Origin: Altererythrobacter xiamenensis
GTDB lineage: Bacteria > Pseudomonadota > Alphaproteobacteria > Sphingomonadales > Sphingomonadaceae
Assembly: GCF_900177715.1 (NCBI RefSeq)
Contig: NZ_FXWG01000001.1
Span: 807,501 to 871,500, forward strand
DNA: 64,000 nucleotides
Direction of reading: 5' to 3'
Shown here: positions 18,081 to 26,828 of the stretch, one piece after another
Position numbering within the stretch: position 1 is the first letter of the stretch
Layout of the letters: every line of letters starts with the position of its first letter
Translations under genes and position numbers: made by a program
Notes under the pieces: generated by a model
Seen by the model: only the letters and a program-made list of their open reading frames with translations
Told to the model about the DNA's origin: nothing
Database searches by the model: none

Positions 18081-21000
18081 CTACCCGGCTTGATGGGTTT
18101 CAGGCTCTTGGACCATTTCCATTAATTCAGGTCCGATCGTCCCAAATTGCACATCCGTGTGCCATTGGGTTTCCAGAATTGCCAATGCTGCCTGCTCGCT
18201 TACCGGAGTCGGATCACCATTCTCCTCGGTCGAGACATAGAATTCCAATATCTTCTCGATAGTGCTTGTCGCCGCCAGATCAGCCAAAACTGCCGCTACT
18301 TCTTCCGCAGCCGGCTCATCCAATGAGTTCTGACCGTGAGCGTCCGCCATTAGAAGCAAAGATTGCATCAGCAGTTCTGGTGACTCGGTGGCTGGAGCGT
18401 TGTTTGCGTTAAGGGGAGCCGCGTCTCTCAAGGTATCAAGTTCAGCGGGTATGGCGGCTCGTAGATTCGGGAGAAATGCCTCTGCATCGGTCTGAAAGTG
18501 CCCTTCCCTGCTCGCTAGATTGCTGGGCGCCCAATCTTTCGGACTTTCAGCTCGGAAATATATCTCGGGTGCCTCAGGAGTAAGTTCCACGCCAAGGGTA
18601 GGAAGGGCGAAGCTGCAGGCCAATGCATCTTGGCCGAACGGCTCGGCCACTTCCTCAACTGGAATTCGCTCAGAAGAGAAATCGTTCGTCTTCACGAATG
18701 CGGTCATCAAGAGAGGCGCTATTGCTGCATCGATAGAAAAGCTGATGGCTCGCTGTTGAGAGTCGATCTTGTTTACATCCGTGAGCAGAGCCGCCCCGCT
18801 AAGACTGACCAACTCGTAATCCGCGATAGAAACCAGGGTGGTTTCGGTCTCTTGGGTTTGAAAAGCTGTTTTGGATATGCCTGAGCTGCCAAACCAGCTG
18901 GGCAGGGAGTCCGCTTCAAGCACACCGAGATCGGAAATCCCGGTCACGCCCTCAAGCCGGATTGTCCCCTCGTTTGAGAGAAGCAATATTGTATCTGCAC
19001 CGTCTTCCGCCAGAGAGACGATAGAAACCCCGTCGTTGAAATAGAGGAAATCTTCGCCGATAGTGAAATCAGTAATCGTATCGTTGCCGCTTGATTTGTC
19101 TCCGTCTCCGAAGGCGTGAATGTCAGCTCCTGGCCCGCCCGTTTGAATGTCATCGCCACGCCCGCCGACAAGGACATCGTCGCCGGGACCGCCCAGAAGG
19201 ATGTCAGCACCACGCCCTCCATCTAACAGATCAATGCCAGGCCCGCCTTCGAGGGTGTCGTCTCCACGGTCGCCCGAGATCTGGTCGAATCCCTCGCCGC
19301 CTCGGATGGTTTCATTGCCGCGCCCGCCAGAGATGAGATCATCACCGTCGGTCCCTCCTAAATCTCCCCCACCACGACTTGCGCGAATTACCTGACCGTC
19401 ATCGAGCGCCGTAATTTCGATGGAGAGAGACGCTGTGTCGCTTAGTTCTCCATCCGAAACTTCATAGGTGAATGTATCCGTAACAATGGTTCCTGGGGCA
19501 AGAGTGTCAGTGATGTCCGCGTCAGCACTGTAAGTGTAAGACCCGTCGGCCTGTACGATAAGTGATCCATAAGTACCCTGCACGAGTGTTCCCGGAACTT
19601 CGCCACCGGCGATGACGACAGTCAGTGGATCGTTCTCCACGTCTGTATCCGCGCCTGGCCCGGTGATGAGATTCCCGGAGACGCTTTGGTCCTCGTTTAC
19701 GGTGGCGGTGTCGTCCTGCGCCACAGGAGCATCGTTAACCGGCTCGATATTCAGCTGGAATGTATCGCTGGCGCCAAGTTCGCCATCGCTGGCCGTGACG
19801 AGAACTTCGAAAGAGCCATTGAAGTCCTGTGGCGGTGTGCCCGAAAACGTCTGTGTATCAGCGTCGAACAAAAGCCACGTCGGCAGCGGGTCGCCATTGG
19901 CAAGTGTCGCTGTGTAACTCAGTAGATCGCCATCAGGATCGGAGAAAGCGTTCTCCGGGATAGTGTAGCTGAAGGGTGTGTCTTCATTGGAAAATTGGTC
20001 GGCAAGTGTTCCGCCATTGGGGTCGGGAAGATCGAATGTGCGCATGAACACTCCAGACGCGTCCCCGTCCAAGTCTGCATCGGCTTGGAATACCGCAACT
20101 AGATTGCCATCCTGTCCCTGGACCAGGTCTGGTGCGAACTGATTGCCGGTAGCAATCTCGTTGATGGCCACCTCGTCGCCGATCTTCGTGCCATCGGCAG
20201 AAAATCGCTGCATCAGCAGTCCATATCCTTCGAAGTCCGAGAAGAGGGCCGACCATCCAACTACGTATCCCCCATCGTCAAGCGGGGCTACGGTGGTCAA
20301 CCATTGGGGGGAAATCGGCCACGTGTTGACCTGTATTACCTCCGTGATGGGCACTCCCGCGGGATCAATAATGCGTGACTGTACTTGCCCCTGTCCTTCC
20401 CAAACAACGACAAGGTTCCCATCGTCCAACTGGGTAGCCGCCGCCCTGAAGTGCTCGCCGCTATCGTTGGAATTGATCAGGAATTCATCACCTTGTGCAG
20501 TCCCATCCGAATCAAAGCTCCTGCCAAAAATCTGACCCGTATTGTCACCTGGATTGCTGTGCCAGACTATCGAAAAACCGCCATTTGCAAGTGCCACCAC
20601 GTCCGGTTCGAATTGGTCGCCTAAGGTGGTTTGATTGACCTGGATCTCACCGCTTAGCGGCTGGCCAGAAGCATTGTAGACCCGGGCGATGACTGCCGAG
20701 CCATTTCCATCTTGACCGAACGAGCCCCACGTAATGACAATGTTGCCGTTGTTCAGTTCAGTTACATCCGGAAACCGCTGACTGTTCGCGGTGTATTGGT
20801 TTGCATGGATGGGATCGCCGACAGGCGCTCCAGCTTCATCGTAAATCTGGGCGCGAACTCCCCACTCAACGTCACCGCCTTCGAACCACGACTCCCAAAC
20901 AGCGACAAAACCTCCAGATGAAAGTGCAGCAACTTCTGGCACCAGTTGAATGCCAGCCGTGACGGGGTTTATTGTCATTTCTCCGCCTACCGGAGTGCCA

Positions 21001-24000
21001 TCAGCAGCAAAGAATTGAGCGTGAACGTCGGGATTTGGATGTCCAAGACCATCCCCCCAGACGACGATAAATGTTCCGTCCCCGAACATAGCGATCTGCG
21101 CGGGCTCTTGTCCGAATGCGAACACGGTATTGACCTGAATATCGCCAGTGAGAGGCACTGGCGTTGGATCAGCATCACCACCGGAAGCAATCGGCGCATC
21201 ATTGACCGGGTTGACAGTGACATTGACAGTCGCGGTATCCTCACCGCCTTGGCCGTCACTGATTGTATAAGTGAAGCTATCCGACCCATTAAAGTTGGGG
21301 TTCGGCGTATAGGTGAGGGTTCCATCAAAATTAGGCACAACCGTGCCGTTGGCCCCTTGGGTTACGCCCGTCACGCTTACGCTGTCGCCGTCGACGTCGC
21401 TATCGTTGGCCAAAACGTCAACAATCACCGCATTGTCCTCATAGGTAGACGTGCTGTCGCTTGACGCTAGAGGATCGTCGTTGATCTGGTTAATTTCGAT
21501 TGTGATGGTTTTACTGGTCGTCAGCTCGCCACCAGAGCCTGTCGCACCGTTATCGTTGACTATTACCTCCAGTTCGGCGGAACTCGGCGGTGCATCGGTA
21601 TTGGTGAAGAACGTCAAAGTGCTGTCAGGATCAAAATTGAGAAATGCATTAAGTTGGACAGTCGTGCCTGAGATAGTCAGTATAGATGTGCCCGACCCAT
21701 CGATAGATACTCCACTTGTTCCGGCGACTGCATTGAGAATGCCAAAATCGACAGTAAGCGTAACCGACAGAATAGCGTCGCCTGCATCGGCATCGCCAAC
21801 TGAAATTTCACCCTTCAGATCGTAGGGGACTTGCTCAGTCGCGGCTGGAATCGAGCTCCTAAGCACGAAGGCTGGAGCGATTTCATCCGTGCCAAAGGTC
21901 CCGTCCGGATCTGTTTCGTTCGAAGTATAAGCGCGCAACGCCCCTTCCGGAGTATCAGCAAAACGCACCCAACTGATCTCTGAGCCATCGAAGGGAGAGC
22001 CCCAAGGGCCTTCGTGCAAAATGATCCAATAGTCACCAATAGCCAATTGGACGTCGCCAAGCGCAATCGTTATGTCAAAGATTTCAAGGTTCTGTCCTTC
22101 ACCGGTATCTATTATGCGAGGGCTGACGTCCTCGCCGGTAAATAGTCTAGACCCAGGCTTACCCGTACCATCGTCGGCATAAATGGCCCAACTTAGCGAG
22201 CCGGAAAAGCCTTCAAACACTCCATCCTGTGAGCCGAACCCCTCCCGGAGCAAAAGCGATATCTCGGACAGATTTGTGCCAGAATTGAGGGTAAAATTTC
22301 CGCCTTGGGCAAACTGTCCTAGTATGAGGCCTCCCGCCGATTGTCCGCTTCCAGATTGGTCCCAAACTTCCGATGCAAATGATACCGAAGGAGCATCATT
22401 AACCGGGTTCACCGTTAGGTTGACGGTTACAAGGTTGCCGTCAACCGTCCCGTCATTGGCGCGGTAGGTAAAGCTGTCCGTGCCGTTGAAATCAGCATTG
22501 GGTTGGTAGCTGAAGCTCCCGTCCGCGTTCAGCGCGAGCGTACCGTTAGTCACATCATCGACCAGCACCGCGCTGAGCGCATCCCCATCAACATCGCTGT
22601 CATTCGCCAGCACGCCCACCGCTTCGACAGTGAGCGCAAGGTCCTCGTCGGTTGAATAGGCGTCATCCGCGCCAATAGGCGCATCGTTGACCGGGTTTAC
22701 GGTCACTCTAACGAGAAGTTCTGCAGTTCCGCCGTTGCCATCGTCCACAAAAATAGTGAAGGCGTCAGGGCCGTTTGAATCGAGGTTTGGCTCGTAAGTG
22801 AAACTGTTACCCTGAAAGGCAACAGATCCCAACGACGGGCCTCCACCTCCAACAAGGCTATAACTCAAAACATCGCTGTCGGCATCGATAGCAAGGATTG
22901 GAACAGCGCCGCTGTTGGAATCTTCATCGACAGAAATCTCGATCTCACTAACGGGCAACTTTCCTGCTGCTGAAAAGTTATCAATGAAGGTAGAGTGGCC
23001 TGTCCACCAGCCGTAGGTTTCGAACATCACCGAACTCAGCCCGGCACCTATGAATGATGGGTTCTCGGCCGAGATGTCTATTGTCCCGTCGCCCTCAATG
23101 TCGATCGTTATTAGGCCCGATGATGAATCGAGATCGAACGCAAAGTTGGTCCAGAGATTGAGATAGTCAGAGGTGCTTAAGTCGAGTGCGTAGAAGCTCT
23201 CAACCGACCCATCCTTGTTGAACACGGTAAGCTGTGGTTTGTCATAATTTCCAAGCGAGTTGTCATGATCTGGCCCATAAGAAGTCCGTTGCATACTGAA
23301 GCGCACTTGCAATACGTCTCCATCTGCGGTTTCGATCATGAATCGTGTTGGCCCGTAGAAATATTCGCTGAATGGGAAGGTTTCTGACGGCTGGTAATTC
23401 GCATCCCAAGAGATCTCTGCATCCCTAAGCGGTTCTTCAAAATTGTAGGTTGCCCTGCTTCTAAGGTCGGTCGAAGATTGAAAAAGCTGCAGGTATCCAT
23501 CGGCTTCCTGCACATCATACTGATAAGTCCAGGGCAGACCGTTTAGGGCGCCATCCCGGAATTCCTCCGAGACAGAGAAATCGCGATAGATCACTGGCGC
23601 ATCATTGACCGGGTTCACGGTCACATTGACCGTCGCGGTATTTGTACCGCCCTGACCATCATCGACCGTGTAGCTGAAACTGTCGCTGCCGTTGAAGTCG
23701 GGGTTCGGCGTGTAGGTCACCGATCCATCACCATTGTCGACAACGGTGCCTTTTGCCCCTTGCGTCACCGCACTTATGACAAGGCTGTCACCATCGACAT
23801 CGCTGTCGTTCGCCAGAACGTCGATCACAACCGCGACATCTTCGTCTGTCGCAACTTCATCATTGACCGCATTCGGAACCTCGTTGACTGGTTCTACATC
23901 TGGAACAGTAAAAATGCGGAGAAACACTTCGAGTCCCTCCCCACTTCCACTACCAGACCAAGAAAAAACGAGATTTCCGTCTTGGAGTTCGGCAACCGCC

Positions 24001-25079
24001 TCAATGCCAGTAAAGTTTGATCCGAATGATTGATATCCGGACGTTGTTTCATTGACGAGGAACTCGTCTCCGATTGGGACACCAGCAGCATCAAAACGCT
24101 GGCCAAAAACTCCCCAGCTATCGCCATCTTGTCCGAAGGAGTTCCACGTCACCAGAAATCCGCCATCGCTCAAGCCCGTGACAAATGGAGTTCTCTGAAC
24201 GCCCGAAGTAAATGTGTTTACTTGGAATTCCTCTCCGGAAGGGGTCCCGTCAGCATTGAAGCGCTGGCCAAAGATCCCCCAGCTACTACCATCTTGAAAC
24301 AGAGATTCCCAAGTCACTACGAAGCCACCATCGCCAAGGCCGGCGACAGAAGAAATAAACTGGTCGTTAGCTGTAACCGTATTTACCTGAAACTCGGTCC
24401 CGACGGCGGTCCCATCAATATTGAAACGCTGACCAAAAATTCCCAGACCGCTGCCATCTTGGTCTCTTGAGCTCCATGTCACGATGAAGCCGCCATCGTT
24501 TAGACCCGCGACACTTCCAAAGAACTGACTGTTGACCGTATTGGTGTTAATTTGGAACTCGACTCCGACGGCATTTCCAGCCGCGTCGAAGCGCTGGCCA
24601 AAGATACCATCCCCGCTGCCGTCAGAGGAGTGCCATATCACCACAAAGCCCCCGTCACTGCTGCTTTCCAGCTGAGGATTTGCTTGGCTTGCGAAAGTCG
24701 CTGTATTTATCTGAAACTCATCGCCGGTGGGAGTTCCGTCAAAATTGAAGCTTTGGCCATAAATGCCCCCGCCACTTCCATCCTGAAGGTTTGATTCCCA
24801 CGCCACCACAAACCCACCATCGGAGAGGCCGACCACGGAAGGATTATCCTGATCCAACAAGGTGTAGGTGTTGACCTGGAATTCGTCACCGACTGCATTT
24901 CCAGCAGAGTCGAAACGCTGTCCGTAAACTCCAGGCCCGTCACCATCTTGCCCGTTGGAAACCCAAATAACCACGAAACCGCCGTCGGAGAGGCTGGCGA
25001 TGTTAGCGGTGCGCTGGTCGTTCGAAATGAAGCTATTCGCCCGAATCTCACCAGAGATGGCTGTGGGTTGGTAGTTCAT
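18081..25079 (-). CDS. Giant RTX/cadherin-like repeat protein, probable secreted adhesin
   Basis: A 2,332-residue protein without an N-terminal signal peptide. Residues 1-390 hold about seven 53-residue repeats with the core DGGFVVTW then GIFGQRF and EFQVNT. Cadherin/VCBS-like units follow (VNPVNDAP linkers, YTPNPDFNGSDSF), interrupted near 500-700 and 900-1100 by two unrecognised, possibly ligand-binding, domains. A second block of the 53-residue type spans 1310-1690, then a dystroglycan-type and a VCBS-like unit. About nine RTX calcium-binding nonapeptides (GGXGXD) lie at 1905-1985. An unusual 330-residue acidic tail ends the chain. The RTX units imply type I secretion, but no secretion genes are in the window. 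AGGAGA stands before the start. Confidence 0.9.
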   Translation of the reverse strand: MNYQPTAISGEIRANSFISNDQRTANIASLSDGGFVVIWVSNGQDGDGPGVYGQRFDSAGNAVGDEFQVNTYTLLDQDNPSVVGLSDGGFVVAWESNLQDGSGGGIYGQSFNFDGTPTGDEFQINTATFASQANPQLESSSDGGFVVIWHSSDGSGDGIFGQRFDAAGNAVGVEFQINTNTVNSQFFGSVAGLNDGGFIVTWSSRDQDGSGLGIFGQRFNIDGTAVGTEFQVNTVTANDQFISSVAGLGDGGFVVTWESLFQDGSSWGIFGQRFNADGTPSGEEFQVNTFTSGVQRTPFVTGLSDGGFLVTWNSFGQDGDSWGVFGQRFDAAGVPIGDEFLVNETTSGYQSFGSNFTGIEAVAELQDGNLVFSWSGSGSGEGLEVFLRIFTVPDVEPVNEVPNAVNDEVATDEDVAVVIDVLANDSDVDGDSLVISAVTQGAKGTVVDNGDGSVTYTPNPDFNGSDSFSYTVDDGQGGTNTATVNVTVNPVNDAPVIYRDFSVSEEFRDGALNGLPWTYQYDVQEADGYLQLFQSSTDLRSRATYNFEEPLRDAEISWDANYQPSETFPFSEYFYGPTRFMIETADGDVLQVRFSMQRTSYGPDHDNSLGNYDKPQLTVFNKDGSVESFYALDLSTSDYLNLWTNFAFDLDSSSGLITIDIEGDGTIDISAENPSFIGAGLSSVMFETYGWWTGHSTFIDNFSAAGKLPVSEIEISVDEDSNSGAVPILAIDADSDVLSYSLVGGGGPSLGSVAFQGNSFTYEPNLDSNGPDAFTIFVDDGNGGTAELLVRVTVNPVNDAPIGADDAYSTDEDLALTVEAVGVLANDSDVDGDALSAVLVDDVTNGTLALNADGSFSYQPNADFNGTDSFTYRANDGTVDGNLVTVNLTVNPVNDAPSVSFASEVWDQSGSGQSAGGLILGQFAQGGNFTLNSGTNLSEISLLLREGFGSQDGVFEGFSGSLSWAIYADDGTGKPGSRLFTGEDVSPRIIDTGEGQNLEIFDITIALGDVQLAIGDYWIILHEGPWGSPFDGSEISWVRFADTPEGALRAYTSNETDPDGTFGTDEIAPAFVLRSSIPAATEQVPYDLKGEISVGDADAGDAILSVTLTVDFGILNAVAGTSGVSIDGSGTSILTISGTTVQLNAFLNFDPDSTLTFFTNTDAPPSSAELEVIVNDNGATGSGGELTTSKTITIEINQINDDPLASSDSTSTYEDNAVIVDVLANDSDVDGDSVSVTGVTQGANGTVVPNFDGTLTYTPNPNFNGSDSFTYTISDGQGGEDTATVNVTVNPVNDAPIASGGDADPTPVPLTGDIQVNTVFAFGQEPAQIAMFGDGTFIVVWGDGLGHPNPDVHAQFFAADGTPVGGEMTINPVTAGIQLVPEVAALSSGGFVAVWESWFEGGDVEWGVRAQIYDEAGAPVGDPIHANQYTANSQRFPDVTELNNGNIVITWGSFGQDGNGSAVIARVYNASGQPLSGEIQVNQTTLGDQFEPDVVALANGGFSIVWHSNPGDNTGQIFGRSFDSDGTAQGDEFLINSNDSGEHFRAAATQLDDGNLVVVWEGQGQVQSRIIDPAGVPITEVIQVNTWPISPQWLTTVAPLDDGGYVVGWSALFSDFEGYGLLMQRFSADGTKIGDEVAINEIATGNQFAPDLVQGQDGNLVAVFQADADLDGDASGVFMRTFDLPDPNGGTLADQFSNEDTPFSYTIPENAFSDPDGDLLSYTATLANGDPLPTWLLFDADTQTFSGTPPQDFNGSFEVLVTASDGELGASDTFQLNIEPVNDAPVAQDDTATVNEDQSVSGNLITGPGADTDVENDPLTVVIAGGEVPGTLVQGTYGSLIVQADGSYTYSADADITDTLAPGTIVTDTFTYEVSDGELSDTASLSIEITALDDGQVIRASRGGGDLGGTDGDDLISGGRGNETIRGGEGFDQISGDRGDDTLEGGPGIDLLDGGRGADILLGGPGDDVLVGGRGDDIQTGGPGADIHAFGDGDKSSGNDTITDFTIGEDFLYFNDGVSIVSLAEDGADTILLLSNEGTIRLEGVTGISDLGVLEADSLPSWFGSSGISKTAFQTQETETTLVSIADYELVSLSGAALLTDVNKIDSQQRAISFSIDAAIAPLLMTAFVKTNDFSSERIPVEEVAEPFGQDALACSFALPTLGVELTPEAPEIYFRAESPKDWAPSNLASREGHFQTDAEAFLPNLRAAIPAELDTLRDAAPLNANNAPATESPELLMQSLLLMADAHGQNSLDEPAAEEVAAVLADLAATSTIEKILEFYVSTEENGDPTPVSEQAALAILETQWHTDVQFGTIGPELMEMVQEPETHQAG

Positions 25080-25140
25080 GGCGATTATTCTCCTACCTCT
25101 TCAATGGGTAGGATAATTGCCTTGCCAGTTAGCCATGTCG

Positions 25141-25156
25141 TCATCAGTTCTGATGA
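25141..25156. promoter_or_regulatory. Palindrome site 3, candidate LuxR-type operator
   Basis: TCATCAGTTCTGATGA has perfect 7-bp arms and differs from site 2 only in the two central bases. It lies in the divergent gap between the giant gene (start 25079, minus) and regulator paralogue 2 (start 25243, plus), 62 and 87 bp from the starts. Confidence 0.6.
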
Positions 25157-25242
25157 ACTCACGCCAGCCCTCGATGGCTAATAAGTCTTAACCCCTTTTG
25201 ATCGCGACATTCGAGCGTAATCTGAAGGCGAGGAGCAGGACC

Positions 25243-26334
25243 ATGGAGATTATTGGCCAGATCTACGAAGCACTCGACGATGACGAGGCCCAAGAGGTTC
25301 TACCAGACCATCTTGCGGGCGCCCTCAGGGGACGCTCTTGCACAATTCAAACATTCTCACCACAATTTGAACTCGAAGAAATGTGGTTAAACCATTTCAG
25401 CGCTGCGATGGATGACTACTATCGCCTCCATTCACTGCATCGGCATGACGCGTGGACTAAGACCAATCTTACTCGGATCGGACTCAACCGATCCGCAAAG
25501 CATTCGGACTTCGTAGAAATTTCTGAGTTCAGAAATTCGTTTTTCTTCAACGAGTTTATTCGCCAGTTCGGAGATGATTCCGGTCAGTGCATGGGCTTCA
25601 TTTCCAAGCGGAGCGATGATGGCTTGGTCGTTCTAGGCATTCAGAAAGCATATATCGAGGATGACTTTTCCGACGACGAACTCGGATTGCTCGAACTATT
25701 GCGCCCTCATATCACACGCATGGCGGTGCTCCGGCGCAACCTTAATAGACACAAAGAACAGGCATCGGGCGCGATCCTTGGGATAAACGAAATCGAAGAT
25801 GCCTATCTCGTTCTAGCTGCCGACCGCAGGATTTCCTTTGCCAATGCCGAGGCGGAGGCCTTGCTCAACCATCCCAGTCTGCTGCGATCCTCCCAAGGGA
25901 GGCTTTTTCTCCATCGTCCTCAAGACGATCAAAAGCTTGCTGCTGCTTTAAACGACGCCAATCATAATCACCGGTCCGGCAGGCTCTCTTATCTGGGCCA
26001 AGACAGCACTGGGACAACATGGCGCTTCACTCTGGCACCAAAGAAATTTGAAGGTGAAACGAAGGTCCTGGTCTGGATTGACAGGTGCAAAGCAAGCGCA
26101 TCCGCACCCATAGCCATGCAGCAGATCTATGGTCTGACCGAAGCTGAGCTTCCCATTCTTATGGCGGTCAGCCAAGGATACTCCGCGGCAGAGATATCGG
26201 ACCAGCATCAGATTTCGATCGCGACCGTGCGGACGCATATCCAGCACATCTACCAGAAGACCGGGGTCCAGAAGGCCAGCCAATTGGCTCAGCTAGTCGC
26301 AAGTTTACCTCGCATCCGGCAGCCCGAAGGCTGA
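25243..26334 (+). CDS. LuxR-type transcriptional regulator, paralogue 2
   Basis: A 363-residue regulator with the same three-part build as the protein at 15551-16627: an unrecognised N-terminal domain, a PAS-like middle (DAYLVLAADRRISFAN) and a LuxR-type helix-turn-helix. The N-terminal domains have drifted more than the DNA-binding ends, which suggests different signals but shared targets. Start 25243 follows AGGAGCAGG; the frame extends to 25198. It is divergent from the giant RTX gene across palindrome site 3. A fragment of the intergenic repeat follows the gene at 26355, where the accessory segment ends. Confidence 0.85.
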   Translation: MEIIGQIYEALDDDEAQEVLPDHLAGALRGRSCTIQTFSPQFELEEMWLNHFSAAMDDYYRLHSLHRHDAWTKTNLTRIGLNRSAKHSDFVEISEFRNSFFFNEFIRQFGDDSGQCMGFISKRSDDGLVVLGIQKAYIEDDFSDDELGLLELLRPHITRMAVLRRNLNRHKEQASGAILGINEIEDAYLVLAADRRISFANAEAEALLNHPSLLRSSQGRLFLHRPQDDQKLAAALNDANHNHRSGRLSYLGQDSTGTTWRFTLAPKKFEGETKVLVWIDRCKASASAPIAMQQIYGLTEAELPILMAVSQGYSAAEISDQHQISIATVRTHIQHIYQKTGVQKASQLAQLVASLPRIRQPEG

Positions 26335-26354
26335 TCATCTTTCCAGATACTAAG

Positions 26355-26379
26355 GTCCGCAATCGGGTCGATAGCTGCC
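26355..26379 (+). repeat. Intergenic repeat family, left-end fragment
   Basis: GTCCGCAATCGGGTCGATAG matches the left end of copies A and B. The right end is absent. It lies at the right border of the lower-GC segment, mirroring the right-end fragment at 9348. Confidence 0.6.
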
Positions 26380-26423
26380 ATTTGCTTATGTCTGCTTTGG
26401 ACAAACTGGTCGAACAATTCGCC

Positions 26424-26828
26424 TTAGCGAGAGGCTGCGGACAGCTCGCGCAGAATTGCGAGGGCGTCCTCACCGCGTTCTGCCGGGACAAACGCGTGAT
26501 CGTGGTGGAATGCCGCGACCATGTTGCAGGCGATGCCCGCCTCAGCGAGCGCGCCCGCAACAGCGGCGGTCAGCCCGACACCTTCGAGCGAGGAATGCAC
26601 GGTCAGCGTGATGCGCGCCATCGCCGGGCCTTCCTCGCCCAATTCGCGCGCCACGCTTTCGGGCACGATGGCTGTCACGCCCTCGTCCTCGCGGAAAGTG
26701 CCGATGGCTGCGCCCAGCGCCTGCGGAGCAATCTCCGGCGCGATCAGCATGAAGCAGTATCGGACGGAATCGAGCACCGGCGCCATCTGCGCCAGCATCG
26801 CGTCTCGGTCCGATACCGCTTCCGTCAT
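26424..26828 (-). CDS. ACT-domain protein (ACT_3 / DUF2241 type)
   Basis: A 134-residue protein that fits the ACT_3 family. Segments include ITLTVHSSLEGVGLTAAVAGAL, which is the ACT-like ligand-binding fold, and the family's conserved HHDHAFVP. ACT domains bind amino acids or similar small molecules and usually regulate a partner. The ATG overlaps the stop codon of hslU by 1 base, so the two are translated together. The role in the hslVU operon is unknown. Confidence 0.75.
   Translation of the reverse strand: MTEAVSDRDAMLAQMAPVLDSVRYCFMLIAPEIAPQALGAAIGTFREDEGVTAIVPESVARELGEEGPAMARITLTVHSSLEGVGLTAAVAGALAEAGIACNMVAAFHHDHAFVPAERGEDALAILRELSAASR

Noticed and set aside
17902..18093. A 63-codon frame overlapping the 3' end of the giant gene
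   Set aside because: No ribosome site; it covers the hairpin flank and the end of a certain gene.
18081..25079. DNA-level repeats read as a possible CRISPR array
   Set aside because: The periodic sequence codes for protein repeats of about 53 residues and RTX nonapeptides; there are no uniform short repeats with unique spacers and no cas genes.
25104..25181. A 25-codon ORF across palindrome site 3, ending DELTPALDG
   Set aside because: It has no ribosome site, and the similarity to the end of the 51-residue ORF comes only from the shared palindrome.
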